DNA of 64,000 nt from Mucilaginibacter endophyticus (GTDB lineage: Bacteria; Bacteroidota; Bacteroidia; Sphingobacteriales; Sphingobacteriaceae). The notes beneath the pieces were generated by a model. The model worked only from the letters and a program-made list of their open reading frames with translations. It had not been told where the DNA came from and did not search any database. Location: positions 1,061,949 through 1,125,948 of the forward strand of contig NZ_QPCG01000001.1 in the NCBI RefSeq assembly GCF_003351025.1, given 5' to 3'. Position numbers and translations under genes: made by a program. This document shows positions 27,496-37,413 of the stretch, piece by piece; position 1 is the first letter of the stretch, and the number at the start of each line of letters is the position of its first letter.

Positions 27496-28514
27496 GATAG
27501 CTTGCCTGAGTTTTCCGGCCTTTTACTCAATTGATGTTTGAAGAGTTGTAATCGTTTGGCAAATTTCCATCCAAATACCATAGATAATAATTTGCCGCTT
27601 GTTGTACCAAACGGATACTCCGGGCGAATTGACGCTTTTAATGTTTTAAGATCGTTTTTAATTTGCCGCATCAGCTCCGGCGCGGCCGGATAGGCTTTAA
27701 AAAGTAAGCCATGCAGCCACCGGGCGTGCATGTTTTTCAATTCCGGCAGCGTTTTTTTAGCTTGTAGCCATGAAATTTTAAGGCTCAGGGCATCGTACTG
27801 CGAGCGCAGGTGTTGCTGCGTTGCTAAGCCCGACAGGTTTTTATGCCCCTGGTATTTCCTGTAATAATTGTAGCCATCTGATTTTAAAACACCCTTGGAT
27901 GCCAGTACTACCCTGCAAAAGTATTCTCCGTCATCATCCAATGTCAGCTCTTCATTCCATTTACCGGCTTTTTCTATAATGTTTTTGGGGCATAGCCAGG
28001 CATTCGGCTGTACCATGGATCCTTTGCCTTCGTTATTTCCGCCGTAAAGATTAAAGAGAAAATCAAATGGGGGCAGGTTTAGTAAAAAAGCTTCTTCGTA
28101 TGCAGATGGTTCAAACTCGGCGGGTTGATGGCCATCTGTAAAATGGATGGTGCTGCAAACCGCAACCATTCCGGGATTCGCAGCTAAAAGGGTTACCTGT
28201 TTTTCTATTTTATCAGCACTTAGTATGTCATCAGCATCGAGGAACTGAATATAATCTCCCTTAGCCTTCATCAGCCCGCTATTCCTTGCAGCGGCAGCGT
28301 TTTTATTTTCCTGGTGATAAACCCTGATCCGTTTGTTTTCAAAGGTTTTCGCAATAGAAAGAGATTCATCCGTCGATCCGTCGTCGATAATAATTACCTC
28401 TATATTTTGCCAGGTCTGGTTAACACAGGAATTGATAGCTTCGGCAAGATATAACGCCGAATTATAAACCGGTATAATAATAGAAACCAGGGGACTCAAA
28501 TCAGTTTCTTCCAC
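27492..28514 (-). CDS. GT2-family glycosyltransferase
   Basis: 340 aa, GT-A fold. N-terminal motif SIIIPVYNSALYLAEAINSC, donor motif IIIDDGSTDESL, metal-binding DADD in YIQFLDADDILSADKI and a downstream acceptor-site region DDDGEYFCRV. The start is GTG at 28514; no ATG is near. It overlaps the 306-aa glycosyltransferase gene upstream by 19 bp. It is an inverting sugar transferase of the repeat-unit pathway by context. Confidence 0.92.
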   Translation of the reverse strand: MEETDLSPLVSIIIPVYNSALYLAEAINSCVNQTWQNIEVIIIDDGSTDESLSIAKTFENKRIRVYHQENKNAAAARNSGLMKAKGDYIQFLDADDILSADKIEKQVTLLAANPGMVAVCSTIHFTDGHQPAEFEPSAYEEAFLLNLPPFDFLFNLYGGNNEGKGSMVQPNAWLCPKNIIEKAGKWNEELTLDDDGEYFCRVVLASKGVLKSDGYNYYRKYQGHKNLSGLATQQHLRSQYDALSLKISWLQAKKTLPELKNMHARWLHGLLFKAYPAAPELMRQIKNDLKTLKASIRPEYPFGTTSGKLLSMVFGWKFAKRLQLFKHQLSKRPENSGKLS

Positions 28515-29416
28515 GCGGTTGTAAAATAATCATCTTTAGATAGGTCTACATAATGATGCAGCACACCTGCCGCATTATTAACCATTGAGCTATCGGGGTT
28601 AACGATGTAGGTATTAGATGGCAGTATTTCTGCTTTAACACCTGCCAGTAGCATAGCGGTCAAGGCTTGTTCCAGGTAGTAAGAGGCTCCCTCGTTTTTT
28701 TCCAGAACACCTATCCAACGGTCTATTTTATCCCAGTTGACATCGGCACTGTTCATGCCGATAACGCCTACGTTTAATAATTCAGGTATTTTACTGCCGC
28801 AAAGTTCTTCCATCAGGTGCCTGGAGTACCCGTACGATTCCTGGCAGTCCAGCATGTAAATAGGGGATGTCGGGTTTTGCAGCCAATTCAACAATTCCGT
28901 TGGTTCATTCCAAAATAACATGTCAGAATCTAAAACTACTTTCCAGCCTGAAGGCGCGATGGTATGTATATCCGTTAATTTTTTGATGTGCGGATAAACC
29001 TTCCTTTTATGGTTTAAATGCGGGTACCGCTGTTCCGGTAATATGCTGTTGAGATTTTCATCTATCATCTGCCGGGTTACAATACCTGCACCCGGAAGCT
29101 GTTTACGGATTTGAGCCAGCAGGTCTTCATCAAAACTGCCATCATCAACCAATATAAATCTGAGCGGCGCATTGGCCTCCCGGTTGAGCGATTGGATGCA
29201 AAACAAAGTTTGATAAAGATATTTTTTGCCCGTCAGGAAATAGACTGGCAAGCCATCTTCAAAAGATTTCACTGGGGGAAGCTCCGCTGATTTTGCCGAC
29301 ATCAAATGGCTCAGGCGGATCATCTTCTTATAATTCCTATATCCCCCGAACCTTTTAAAAGTCTTCAGCCGGGCTTTCGGATAACGATACAGAATATTTA
29401 TGATTTTTTGAAGCAA
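28496..29416 (-). CDS. GT8-like / nucleotide-diphosphosugar transferase
   Basis: 306 aa. GT-A fold with FILVDDGSFDEDLLAQI, the DxD motif in WKVVLDSDMLFWNEP and the late motif LNVGVIGMNS that in GT8-like enzymes precedes the acceptor loop. This points to a retaining GT8-like enzyme, but I cannot place it firmly in a family. The start is TTG at 29416. It follows the GT2 gene at 29440 by 23 bp. Confidence 0.75.
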   Translation of the reverse strand: MLQKIINILYRYPKARLKTFKRFGGYRNYKKMIRLSHLMSAKSAELPPVKSFEDGLPVYFLTGKKYLYQTLFCIQSLNREANAPLRFILVDDGSFDEDLLAQIRKQLPGAGIVTRQMIDENLNSILPEQRYPHLNHKRKVYPHIKKLTDIHTIAPSGWKVVLDSDMLFWNEPTELLNWLQNPTSPIYMLDCQESYGYSRHLMEELCGSKIPELLNVGVIGMNSADVNWDKIDRWIGVLEKNEGASYYLEQALTAMLLAGVKAEILPSNTYIVNPDSSMVNNAAGVLHHYVDLSKDDYFTTAWKKLI

Positions 29417-29439
29417 CTTAGTAATGTTTTGCTAGATAC

Positions 29440-30348
29440 TTAGCCTGCCAAACCTTCAAAGGTTCCGCAAGCCCCTTTCCATTTGAGGTAATTATGGCTG
29501 TTTTTCCAGGCTTTATAAACAACAAAACTTTTCAGTTTCCTTAAAGGTACTGTCCATCCTGGTATTTTTTTCCAGGGGCTGATGCCATGACTTTCCAGTA
29601 CATAAATCCATGATTTGCTCAGATCCTTACAAAGCCGGCCTAAATAGTTTATTTCCAGCCTTTCTGCCGGAATGATATGACGGAGGGAAAGCTGTGGGAA
29701 ATATCCGCTGTCCCATCCCGACTTTACAATTTCAAGCAATATATCATTGTCTCCGCCCGAACTCAAGGAGTTTCCTTTCCGATCCGTAATGATCGATTTT
29801 CCTGAAGTGATCTTAGCGCGATAAGATTGTAATGCAGCCTTACGCACGGCCATACCGGCACCTATGGGGCCATATTCGGGGAATTTGTTTTCCCATTGCT
29901 GGATGATTGCCTCGTCGCCGAAATCGCGCAGCGCTAAACTAAAATAGAAAGTAGGTAGCCATTCCGGTTCTTCATATGGCAATTCAGGAAGCGATTTTCC
30001 ACCTATAGCACCTATGTTCGGATGGTCGGTGAAAATGGCAATGGTATTTTGAACATAGCTTTCGTCCAAAATATTATCATCGTCTACAAAAATTACAATA
30101 TCGCCCTTAGCTTCGTCTACACCTCTTAACCGGGCGTAAGTCAGTCCTTGATTTTTTTCGATAACCGCCCGCGCTGCCGCTTTCCACTGTAATGAAATCT
30201 CGTCAATAACTTTATTGTTAGAGTTATTATCTACTAAAATGAGTTCCCAGGCTTCGGGCGCCGCGCTTTGTTTTTTGAGCCCTTCAATTGTGGCAAGAAG
30301 CCGTTCGCGGTTTGGGTTATAAGTCGGTATAACGACGGAGAGGTACAT
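29440..30348 (-). CDS. GT2-family glycosyltransferase
   Basis: 302 aa. Motifs SVVIPTYNPNRERLLATIEG, LILVDNNSNNKV, DxD-type FVDDDNILDESYV and GPIGAGMAVRK, followed by GGDNDILLEIVKSGW. This is the pattern of GT2 enzymes with a long acceptor domain, similar to the GT2 encoded at 35261. It starts with ATG, 25 bp after the GT4 gene. No membrane segment is seen, so it is a cytoplasmic enzyme. Confidence 0.92.
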   Translation of the reverse strand: MYLSVVIPTYNPNRERLLATIEGLKKQSAAPEAWELILVDNNSNNKVIDEISLQWKAAARAVIEKNQGLTYARLRGVDEAKGDIVIFVDDDNILDESYVQNTIAIFTDHPNIGAIGGKSLPELPYEEPEWLPTFYFSLALRDFGDEAIIQQWENKFPEYGPIGAGMAVRKAALQSYRAKITSGKSIITDRKGNSLSSGGDNDILLEIVKSGWDSGYFPQLSLRHIIPAERLEINYLGRLCKDLSKSWIYVLESHGISPWKKIPGWTVPLRKLKSFVVYKAWKNSHNYLKWKGACGTFEGLAG

Positions 30349-30373
30349 GACCGGTAAAATTGAAATTTTGTTT

Positions 30374-31570
30374 TTAAATAAGCTTGCTATAATTCTCTTC
30401 CAAAAGCACTCCGATTCTTTCGTTGTTATATGCGGTAACTACTTTTTTCCTTGCGTTTTCTCCCAATTGTATTCGCAGGCCCGGATCATCAATAAGGCGG
30501 ATAAGCGCCTTCGCTATCCCGTTATGATTGGAAGGATCAATAAGCAGGCCTCCGTCGCAATCTTCAAGCATATCTTTCATGCCGCCTTCTCGGCTGGCTA
30601 CGATGCCACGCGCGGCGCTCATAGCCTCAAGGCAGCTGTATGGGAAATTTTCCCAGATACTCGGAAAAACGCAGATGTCGGTATTGGCGTAAACTTCTGC
30701 AATTTGGTGGGCCGGTACCAGGGTAAATTCCAGGTTGTCGCGGTAATCTTTCAGTTTCTCAAGCAGATACTCTTTCATATCAAGGCCTTTAACAGGCGAT
30801 TTTTGTATCCCACCTACGAATTTAACTTTGATAAACGGCTTTTCCTTCAAAACAATTGCCAGTGCTGCTGCCAACTTTACAAGGCCCTTTCTAACTTCCA
30901 GCCTGCCGATATAGGTAATGGTATTTGTGCTGGTAGCGGGCGGGATGTTAAGGAGCTCAACCCCGGGAGCAAACAGATTGGGAATGTTCAAGATCTGGTT
31001 CCTGTCTATACGCCACTTGCGGGCAACAATATCACCGAGGCTGATGGAAGGCGTATGTATTTGCTCTGCCAGCATCGTGGTGAGATAATCAGGATCTGTT
31101 TTAGTATTGCGCGGTTTCCAGAAACGTCTGTATAGTTTTCCGCGGACAATACCGCTGATTATGAACCTGCATTTTTGTAAATAGGTTAGATAATGATTAT
31201 TAATGATATCAACCAGGAACCAGGGTATATGCAATCTCACTACAAGCGGGATATGCATGAAATTTCGTTTAATAGACAGGCCATCTCCGGAGAATTCCGG
31301 CGACTCCATCAGGTCAAATTTTCCAGCTTCGTTAGCTGCTTCAAAAAAAGGCAGTATAACATAATGGAAAATTTCCCTGTCTGTACATAATACGCGATTT
31401 ACTTTGATCCCATCCACTACCTCTGTAACCGTACGGTGCGTTGAAGCGCAAAAGACCTCAACAGTATGTCCTCGTTCAAGCATCATCCGCGAAACCTGTT
31501 GAACGTAGGTAGCTATACCGCCAACGGCGGTGTCAGGAGGATATTCATAAGATATATACGCGATTTTCAT
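30374..31570 (-). CDS. GT4-family glycosyltransferase
   Basis: 398 aa, classical GT4. The N-terminal loop is YEYPPDTAVGGIATYVQQV, the donor domain TITYIGRLEVRKGLVKLA, and the E-x7-E motif PSIWENFPYSCLEAMSA lies near residue 315. The full-length GT-B fold is intact. A 262-codon open frame exists on the opposite strand but overlaps this conserved gene completely and is a shadow. The gene is 10 bp downstream of a GT2 gene. Confidence 0.95.
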   Translation of the reverse strand: MKIAYISYEYPPDTAVGGIATYVQQVSRMMLERGHTVEVFCASTHRTVTEVVDGIKVNRVLCTDREIFHYVILPFFEAANEAGKFDLMESPEFSGDGLSIKRNFMHIPLVVRLHIPWFLVDIINNHYLTYLQKCRFIISGIVRGKLYRRFWKPRNTKTDPDYLTTMLAEQIHTPSISLGDIVARKWRIDRNQILNIPNLFAPGVELLNIPPATSTNTITYIGRLEVRKGLVKLAAALAIVLKEKPFIKVKFVGGIQKSPVKGLDMKEYLLEKLKDYRDNLEFTLVPAHQIAEVYANTDICVFPSIWENFPYSCLEAMSAARGIVASREGGMKDMLEDCDGGLLIDPSNHNGIAKALIRLIDDPGLRIQLGENARKKVVTAYNNERIGVLLEENYSKLI

Positions 31571-31580
31571 CTGCTGCCTT

Positions 31581-32504
31581 TTATATCAGACCTAATGATC
31601 TGTAAATTTTAATTCTTATACGATTAATGAAGTTAACTTTCCCCCAATGAGGAACAGCGCCATGTCCCTCGTCTGACCACATCAGTTTTTCATCCTCATC
31701 CCACTTCATTTTCATCTTTGCATCTGAGGTTTTCGCGGTATCATGAATGTTAGCTACTGATAAAGGCTTTTTGATTAGTTTCCTTTTTTGACCTTTAACC
31801 AGGCGAAGCCAGAGTTCAAAGTCAAGCGCGCAATGCAATTTTTCCCAGATAGGCTGATGAATAGTCGCGCTCCAAAACGATGATGGCTGTACAAGATTGG
31901 GTATTTTCAAAAAGAAGTCCAGTGATGGCAGTACCTTGCTTACATCGAACTGTTGTGTGGTTTCGCGATAATTCAAACCATAACCATAAACGAATTTGGT
32001 TTTCGACTGTGTAAATAGTTGGATAACTTCATGAAAAACACCTTTCAGATAGTAATCGTCACTATTGATCCATGCATAGTAATCACCTGATGCCAGGCTA
32101 AAGCCCAGATTAATAGCTTGTCCCTGCCCGTTATCCCTCGCGCTGCGGTAGTAGCTGATCCATGGTGAGTATTTTTCAATAATAGAGACGGTCTCATCGT
32201 TACTCCCGCCATCTATTACGATATACTCCAGGTTAGGATAGTTTTGTAGCAGGATGGAGCGAATGGTTTGTTCAATGAACCTGCCCTGGTTATAGGATGG
32301 TGTAACTATCGTCAGCTTAGGCCAGTGGTTTTTGGTACCGTATATCCCGGGATCTGTTTCCTCGGTCCAGGGCCAGCCGGTTTGCTGATTATCGGGAGCG
32401 GGCAAAACTTTAAGCAGACCACCCGACGGTATTACCTGTAAAGGTACGTTAACGCCTGCTGCTATAAAATCTTCCCGGTATTTTTTCAGATCAGGTAAAT
32501 TCAT
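31581..32504 (-). CDS. GT2-family glycosyltransferase
   Basis: 307 aa. It has an N-terminal extension of about 55 residues before the GT2 core (LTIVTPSYNQGRFIEQTIRS; YIVIDGGSNDETV; metal motif WINSDDYYLKGVF). This PSYNQ / SDDY type is common for enzymes that add sugars to lipid-linked repeat units. The extension contains EETDPGIYGTKNHWPKL, a motif often found in this subfamily. It is 20 bp after the upstream GT4 gene. Confidence 0.93.
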   Translation of the reverse strand: MNLPDLKKYREDFIAAGVNVPLQVIPSGGLLKVLPAPDNQQTGWPWTEETDPGIYGTKNHWPKLTIVTPSYNQGRFIEQTIRSILLQNYPNLEYIVIDGGSNDETVSIIEKYSPWISYYRSARDNGQGQAINLGFSLASGDYYAWINSDDYYLKGVFHEVIQLFTQSKTKFVYGYGLNYRETTQQFDVSKVLPSLDFFLKIPNLVQPSSFWSATIHQPIWEKLHCALDFELWLRLVKGQKRKLIKKPLSVANIHDTAKTSDAKMKMKWDEDEKLMWSDEGHGAVPHWGKVNFINRIRIKIYRSLGLI

Positions 32505-32524
32505 CCTGCTTGCTTAATAAATGG

Positions 32525-33682
32525 TTATGCCGTTTCCTGTAGCGCTATGCGCAGAAAACCACTGCCGAAATTTTTAATATTGCGTTGATAATCAGGATTG
32601 GCATAAAGCGAGGGGAGCGGATGTGCACTAATGGCAAGCTCCAATTTTGCCGTTAAGTCCTTTACATCCAAAGGAGCGAAGAACCTGGCGCTGCTATCAA
32701 CAAGCTGCTCCTGGTGGACTTCGATATCGGAAACTATCAATGCTTTATTCATTGATTTGGCGTCTTCAACTACGGTGCTCCAGCCCTCAAAAAGGGATGG
32801 CTGAACAATAGCAACAGCATTATTCATTAGCTGTAATTGTTCCTCTCTTTTGATAAAACCAAGAAACCTGATATTATCAGTAAGATTATTTTGCTGAACA
32901 TAAGTATTAAGTTCTGTAAAATATTCAGGGTTCCTGAGATCTGCAGTGTTTCCGGTAAAAGCAACCGTAATATTGGCTCCATTATTTTTAAGCCTGTGTA
33001 CCGCCTGAATAACCGTAAGCTGGTTTTTATGCTTCCAAAACTGGTTGGGGCAAAGAAAATAAATATCGGGCAAATCAAACTTCTTAAGCAGGGGGCCGAT
33101 AGCCAAATTCCGGTAGACCGGGTGAGTGACGGCAAACGGCAGCACATGTACTTTAACGCTATGTCCTGGATAAAGCGATTTAAAATGTCCCGCCGCGTTT
33201 TGACTGCTCAGAATAAGATGCTCTGACGAGCCCTGAATCTCCATTTGGCTTCTTTTTCTGCCTTCAATAGCCTCTGCACTGAAAAATTCAGGAGAAAAAT
33301 GTTCCTGAAAATCAGCTATCCAATAAATTTTATTTTTGGCAAGGGATTGCGGTTTGCTTTTGTAATAAGGAAATACCGCTTCCAGGTTTTTTATGGTTTG
33401 ATTGAAGAACGTTTTTCTGAGCAGGCGGTTGGTTATTTTATTAACGAAACGGGCTGCGAAGTTTGTTTCTCCGGTGCCTAACCTAAAACTCATGTATGGA
33501 TAGGAGAGGTAACTTTTAGCGGCTTTATAATCGCTACGCTTATTGATGATCAAAACCAGGTGCGGTTTAAGCTCTTCATCAAGTGTATTTAGCGCGTTAA
33601 TAAGGTTCTCAATATAATAAGTTCCACCAATCCAGTTTTCATTGTAAGAGTAGCTGAGGCCTATCCTTTTTCTTTTAATCAT
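32525..33682 (-). CDS. GT4-family glycosyltransferase
   Basis: 385 aa, GT-B fold. Motifs: N-terminal SYSYNENWIGGTYYIENLIN (acceptor glycine loop), FLCPNQFWKHKNQLTVIQAV in the donor domain, and E-x7-E in PSLFEGWSTVVEDAKSMN. Similar enzymes are mannosyl- or rhamnosyl-transferases, but the sugar cannot be inferred here. It lies 42 bp downstream of the acetyltransferase gene. Confidence 0.93.
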   Translation of the reverse strand: MIKRKRIGLSYSYNENWIGGTYYIENLINALNTLDEELKPHLVLIINKRSDYKAAKSYLSYPYMSFRLGTGETNFAARFVNKITNRLLRKTFFNQTIKNLEAVFPYYKSKPQSLAKNKIYWIADFQEHFSPEFFSAEAIEGRKRSQMEIQGSSEHLILSSQNAAGHFKSLYPGHSVKVHVLPFAVTHPVYRNLAIGPLLKKFDLPDIYFLCPNQFWKHKNQLTVIQAVHRLKNNGANITVAFTGNTADLRNPEYFTELNTYVQQNNLTDNIRFLGFIKREEQLQLMNNAVAIVQPSLFEGWSTVVEDAKSMNKALIVSDIEVHQEQLVDSSARFFAPLDVKDLTAKLELAISAHPLPSLYANPDYQRNIKNFGSGFLRIALQETA

Positions 33683-33724
33683 TTACAGGAACCCTTTGGG
33701 CCATCAAATCCTTTTGAACCATAT

Positions 33725-34351
33725 TTATTCTTCGGTAAGGTGCTTTTTTACCGTAGCCGGATTACCGGTTACCAAGGTAAAAGGAGGTACATCTTTGGTA
33801 ACAACAGCGTTAGCACCAACAATAGCTCCTTTACCAATAGTTACACCTTTTAAAATGGTGGCATTAAAACTTATCCAGGCATAATCTTCAATAACCACTG
33901 GTGCAGTGAGCACATTGCCTTTGTCTGCCCATGAGCCGTTGTTAACCAGGTCTACATATCTTTCCGCTCTTTCTATGGCGTCAAGTTCATGGGCATTGGT
34001 ATCCATAACATTTACGTTATGTGATATCTGTACATAATCACCAATGATAACGCTGTCGCCCGACCATATCCTGGAATGATCACCTATATAGCAGTTTTCG
34101 CCAATAGTGATCTGTCCGCCATATTTAAACACGTGTAGCATCCCCCTGATATGGGTACCTTGTCCGACTGTTATTTTTGACCGGTCCTGCGCGTTAGAAA
34201 CTGTGGCTTCAGGATAAAAAATAGCTCCTGAATTAACCACATTGGCTTCAATGTGCTTGTTGTTTTGCTCCTGATACAGGGTATTAAGTATATGGTGGAT
34301 ATTGATCTTTTTTAAAAAGCTGGTGATCAGTTTTTTTATCAGTTTTTTCAT
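33725..34351 (-). CDS. left-handed beta-helix acyl(acetyl)transferase
   Basis: 208 aa. Hexapeptide repeats run from about residue 60 to 195 (ITIGENCYIGDHSRIWS; VIIGDYVQISHNV; ILKGVTIGKGAIVGANAVVT) and end with the family signature TLVTGNPATVKK. A loop with the likely catalytic His (MDTNAHELDA) interrupts the helix. It probably O-acetylates a sugar of the repeat unit with acetyl-CoA. The start overlaps the upstream gene stop by 4 bp. The basic amphipathic N-terminus (KKLIKKLITSFLKK) may touch the membrane. Confidence 0.92.
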   Translation of the reverse strand: MKKLIKKLITSFLKKINIHHILNTLYQEQNNKHIEANVVNSGAIFYPEATVSNAQDRSKITVGQGTHIRGMLHVFKYGGQITIGENCYIGDHSRIWSGDSVIIGDYVQISHNVNVMDTNAHELDAIERAERYVDLVNNGSWADKGNVLTAPVVIEDYAWISFNATILKGVTIGKGAIVGANAVVTKDVPPFTLVTGNPATVKKHLTEE

Positions 34352-35268
34352 CGTTTGTTACGCCACAGTTTAATTAGCCGCCGGATCAATGAATGCCTGC
34401 GTTTAGCAGGCGGATTTAAAGCTAAATATAAATCTTCCAGATAAGCCACATCCAACGGAAGCTCTTCGGGGTGTTTCAGGGGGAATGACATGGAAAAGGC
34501 AGGCAATAGGGCTATCGGATTATCTACCAAATTCATGTGCGTACCGCTCTCAAAACCGATGTTTTTCACAAGGTTAACCGAGGGGTTAATAGCTATTCCA
34601 TCATTGATAAGGATGCTGTAAAACCACTGAATATCCCAGGTATCCAATGTGTTGTTGTGTGCGCTTTCGAACATCTGGTAATAGGTATTAAACCATTCCT
34701 GGCTTCCAATCGCCTGTCTGATTTGCGTTTGAGTTGCTTTCTCCGGCCAGGCTTTCATGCCGATGTCGTAGCGTTTCCAGGCCCTTTCCCATGTAGCCCA
34801 TCCCCAGATCCCACCATGAGCCCTCAAGTAAGACGGAGAATGCTCATCGCCCGATTTACCTAATAAATTAGAACCGGAGATGGACATAACCTGCCCGTTG
34901 TTCCGGAACCGTTCCAGCAATTCCGAACAAAATGAAAAAAAGGTATTATCCGGTAAGCAGTCATCTTCAAGGATAATGCCTTCCTCCACATGGTCAAAAA
35001 ACCAATTGATCGCGTCGCTTACAGCATTCTTACAACCTGAATTTTGCGGCCTGAATAGTGTTTTGAGCTCACATTTCCAATCTATTTGGGTGACTATATT
35101 TCTTGTTAAGGCGCATAATGCCTCGTCTGTTAGTACGTCTGGCCTCGGCCCATCCGCTGCTATAAACAGGTATTCGGGTTGATGCACCCTGATGCTGTCA
35201 AATACGCGTTGGGTATTTTCCGGACGATTGAAAATCAGAAACAATACCGGAACAGCTGTACTACGCAT
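34348..35268 (-). CDS. GT-A glycosyltransferase (GNT-I-like/GT2-like)
   Basis: 306 aa. The GT-A fold is shown by VLFLIFNRPENTQRVFDSIR, LFRPQNSGCKNAVSDAINWF and the EDDC form of the DxD motif (GIILEDDCLPDNTFF), followed by HGGIWGWATWERAWKRYD, a typical acceptor-domain motif of this hemolysin-like or GNT-I-like group found in Bacteroidota polysaccharide loci. It overlaps the GT2 gene upstream by 8 bp and the acetyltransferase gene downstream by 4 bp. Confidence 0.87.
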   Translation of the reverse strand: MRSTAVPVLFLIFNRPENTQRVFDSIRVHQPEYLFIAADGPRPDVLTDEALCALTRNIVTQIDWKCELKTLFRPQNSGCKNAVSDAINWFFDHVEEGIILEDDCLPDNTFFSFCSELLERFRNNGQVMSISGSNLLGKSGDEHSPSYLRAHGGIWGWATWERAWKRYDIGMKAWPEKATQTQIRQAIGSQEWFNTYYQMFESAHNNTLDTWDIQWFYSILINDGIAINPSVNLVKNIGFESGTHMNLVDNPIALLPAFSMSFPLKHPEELPLDVAYLEDLYLALNPPAKRRHSLIRRLIKLWRNKR

Positions 35269-36286
35269 TTGCCCCTTGCTTGACCGAGTTCAGAACCTGC
35301 TGAATATGTTGCTGGTGATTGATCACCTGCTTCCGGTTTTTTATAATGGAGGATACCATGCCGTAATGCCTCAATACGGTGCACTTTTGTTCCAGTGTAG
35401 GCCGTTTTCCTTTTTTCAGCGCTTGTATCACTACCGCTTGTACGCTCCTTAATAAAGATATGCTATGGCTTTTTAATAGCCTGGTACTTAACTCGTTCAA
35501 AGACGCAGGTTCTTTGTTAATCATAGCGATATAACCGTACAAAAAATAATAGGAGTAACTAAGCCAGAACGCCATATCAATAATGGTTGTAATGCTTTGC
35601 CTTTTTGCCGGGATTAAATGTTTAAATGTTAAGCGGTTATCAGCTACAATCTGGTGGCCGCCTAAATAAAACATAAAGCAAATTTCGGCATCTTCACCTG
35701 ACAGAAAGTTGGCGCCAGTTCGCCCGGTGGTAATTTGTAACCATCCATGTTCCGCCAATTCCATAAAAATGCTTTTCCTGACTGTCATACCGGCTCCGTA
35801 AACCCAATGGTCTGTTACAACCCAGTGCTGTGGCCCATTGGCATTCAGTTGGCTAAGCAAGGTTTCATTCATTGTGACCGGTTCTTCCGGAAGGATCTCT
35901 CCACAGCCCCCTAATACCCCGATTTTCGGATTGGCCTGCATAATTTCAAATGCAGTGGCCAGGTAGGAGGGGTTTAACCAGTTGTCATCATCGCAAAATA
36001 GCAGGTATTCATAGCGTGCGCAATCAATTCCTTTTCTCCGGGCATTGAATAATCCTGGAACAGGTTCATCCACTACATTATACTCAATACCTGCGGATGA
36101 ATATTTTTGCCATTCATTTAGAGCAACCTGTGCCGTATTATCGGAAGATGAATTGTTAACGATCCATATTTCCCAGGGTAAACTATCAGGTACCTGCTGC
36201 TGCGCCAAATGCCTGATAGTTTCAGGAAGGCGTAACGCTGAGTTATAGCAGCATACAATTACCGATATGCCCCTGGGATTATTCAA
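35261..36286 (-). CDS. GT2-family glycosyltransferase
   Basis: 341 aa. Motifs SVIVCCYNSALRLPETIRHL, IWIVNNSSSDNT, DxD form FCDDDNWLNPSYL and VYGAGMTVRKS, then GEDAEICFMFYLGG. The architecture resembles the GT2 at 29440. The start is TTG at 36286, which forms a TTGA overlap with the upstream stop codon, good support for a real TTG start. It is cytoplasmic by composition. Confidence 0.92.
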   Translation of the reverse strand: MNNPRGISVIVCCYNSALRLPETIRHLAQQQVPDSLPWEIWIVNNSSSDNTAQVALNEWQKYSSAGIEYNVVDEPVPGLFNARRKGIDCARYEYLLFCDDDNWLNPSYLATAFEIMQANPKIGVLGGCGEILPEEPVTMNETLLSQLNANGPQHWVVTDHWVYGAGMTVRKSIFMELAEHGWLQITTGRTGANFLSGEDAEICFMFYLGGHQIVADNRLTFKHLIPAKRQSITTIIDMAFWLSYSYYFLYGYIAMINKEPASLNELSTRLLKSHSISLLRSVQAVVIQALKKGKRPTLEQKCTVLRHYGMVSSIIKNRKQVINHQQHIQQVLNSVKQGANA

Positions 36287-37404
36287 CTGTAAATGGAATT
36301 AAGCCGTGTTTTAAATTGCTCAAAGCTGAAGCTTTCTTTAACTTTTGTGAACGCGTTTTTGCCCATAAAAGCGCGTAAGTCTTCATTATCCACTAATTTA
36401 AAGATTGCCTCAACGTGTTGAGAGACATTTTCCGGTTCAACAAGGTAGCCGTTATAATCCTCCCGGACAGATTCAGGAAGGCCGCCGACATTTGATACCA
36501 CACATGGTAATGATTGAGACATGGCCTCCACCACGGCAATGCCATGGGTTTCATAAAAACTTGGCTGATAATAGATATGTGCCGTTTTCAAATAATCATC
36601 GGTATTGCTTACAGCTCCTTTAAAAAAAATCTGCTTTTGGTTGGATATTTCCAATTGGTACTGATTTAATAAAGGGCCATTCCCGAGCCAGATAAAAATA
36701 ACCTTTGGACGTGCGCCGGTAACAACCTTAGCTACTTTTAACCAGGTTTCCGGATTCTTGTACCCTATGACATGCCCCATTGTAATCACACATACGGAAT
36801 ATACGTTGTACCGCTCTGTATTGAGTTGCACGCCACCTATGGGTTCTGTAACGCAATTATAAACAACGTTTACGCATGTCTGCTTCTTTTCGGTTATTTC
36901 CCAGTTTTTGCTGATCAATGATTTATTGGACTGGGAAACGGTAATGATTTTTTTTCTTTTACCAAGTTTTCGGTTGCAGGTATATGAGGTGAAAGATGTA
37001 TATCTTTTGTTTGGTGTGGTGTGCAGGATATAATATACCTTACAGAACGGGGCCCAAAAAAAGTATAAATATTTCTCCGGCTCCACCGCGCACACGGTAA
37101 TATCAGCTAAACCGTATCTAATGCTCAGTAATTGAATATAAAATACTGATTTCAAAAGTCGAAACGCTTCTTTCAGATTGGTGGTCCACCGGTATTGTAA
37201 ATGGGCGTAACCACAAAGATTTGTTTTAATCCTATACCTTACAAGACCGCTCTCATCTACTTTTTCAAGAAATTTTACTTCGTGCTCATCCTCCAAAACC
37301 AGTAGGACGTTTTGCGGCCCCAAAACTTTTATCAAGGCTCGCAGGTGCGTATTACTTCCGCTGAAATCAAATAACTTAGTGAAGATGATATGTTTTATTG
37401 CCAC
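36283..37404 (-). CDS. GT4-family glycosyltransferase
   Basis: 373 aa, GT-B. N-terminal domain KHIIFTKLFDFSGSNTHLRA with a glycine/serine loop. In the donor domain, VCVITMGHVIGYKNPETWLK is followed by FIWLGNGPLL and E-x7-E in PSFYETHGIAVVEAMSQ. The start is GTG, forced by a stop codon three codons upstream with no ATG between. It is 9 bp after the GT2 gene at 37414. Confidence 0.93.
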   Translation of the reverse strand: MAIKHIIFTKLFDFSGSNTHLRALIKVLGPQNVLLVLEDEHEVKFLEKVDESGLVRYRIKTNLCGYAHLQYRWTTNLKEAFRLLKSVFYIQLLSIRYGLADITVCAVEPEKYLYFFWAPFCKVYYILHTTPNKRYTSFTSYTCNRKLGKRKKIITVSQSNKSLISKNWEITEKKQTCVNVVYNCVTEPIGGVQLNTERYNVYSVCVITMGHVIGYKNPETWLKVAKVVTGARPKVIFIWLGNGPLLNQYQLEISNQKQIFFKGAVSNTDDYLKTAHIYYQPSFYETHGIAVVEAMSQSLPCVVSNVGGLPESVREDYNGYLVEPENVSQHVEAIFKLVDNEDLRAFMGKNAFTKVKESFSFEQFKTRLNSIYS

Positions 37405-37413
37405 AGAGCGGTA

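Noticed and set aside
30347..31135. 262-codon open frame on the plus strand
   Set aside because: It lies entirely antisense to a well-conserved GT4 gene and encodes no recognisable domain; it is a shadow frame.
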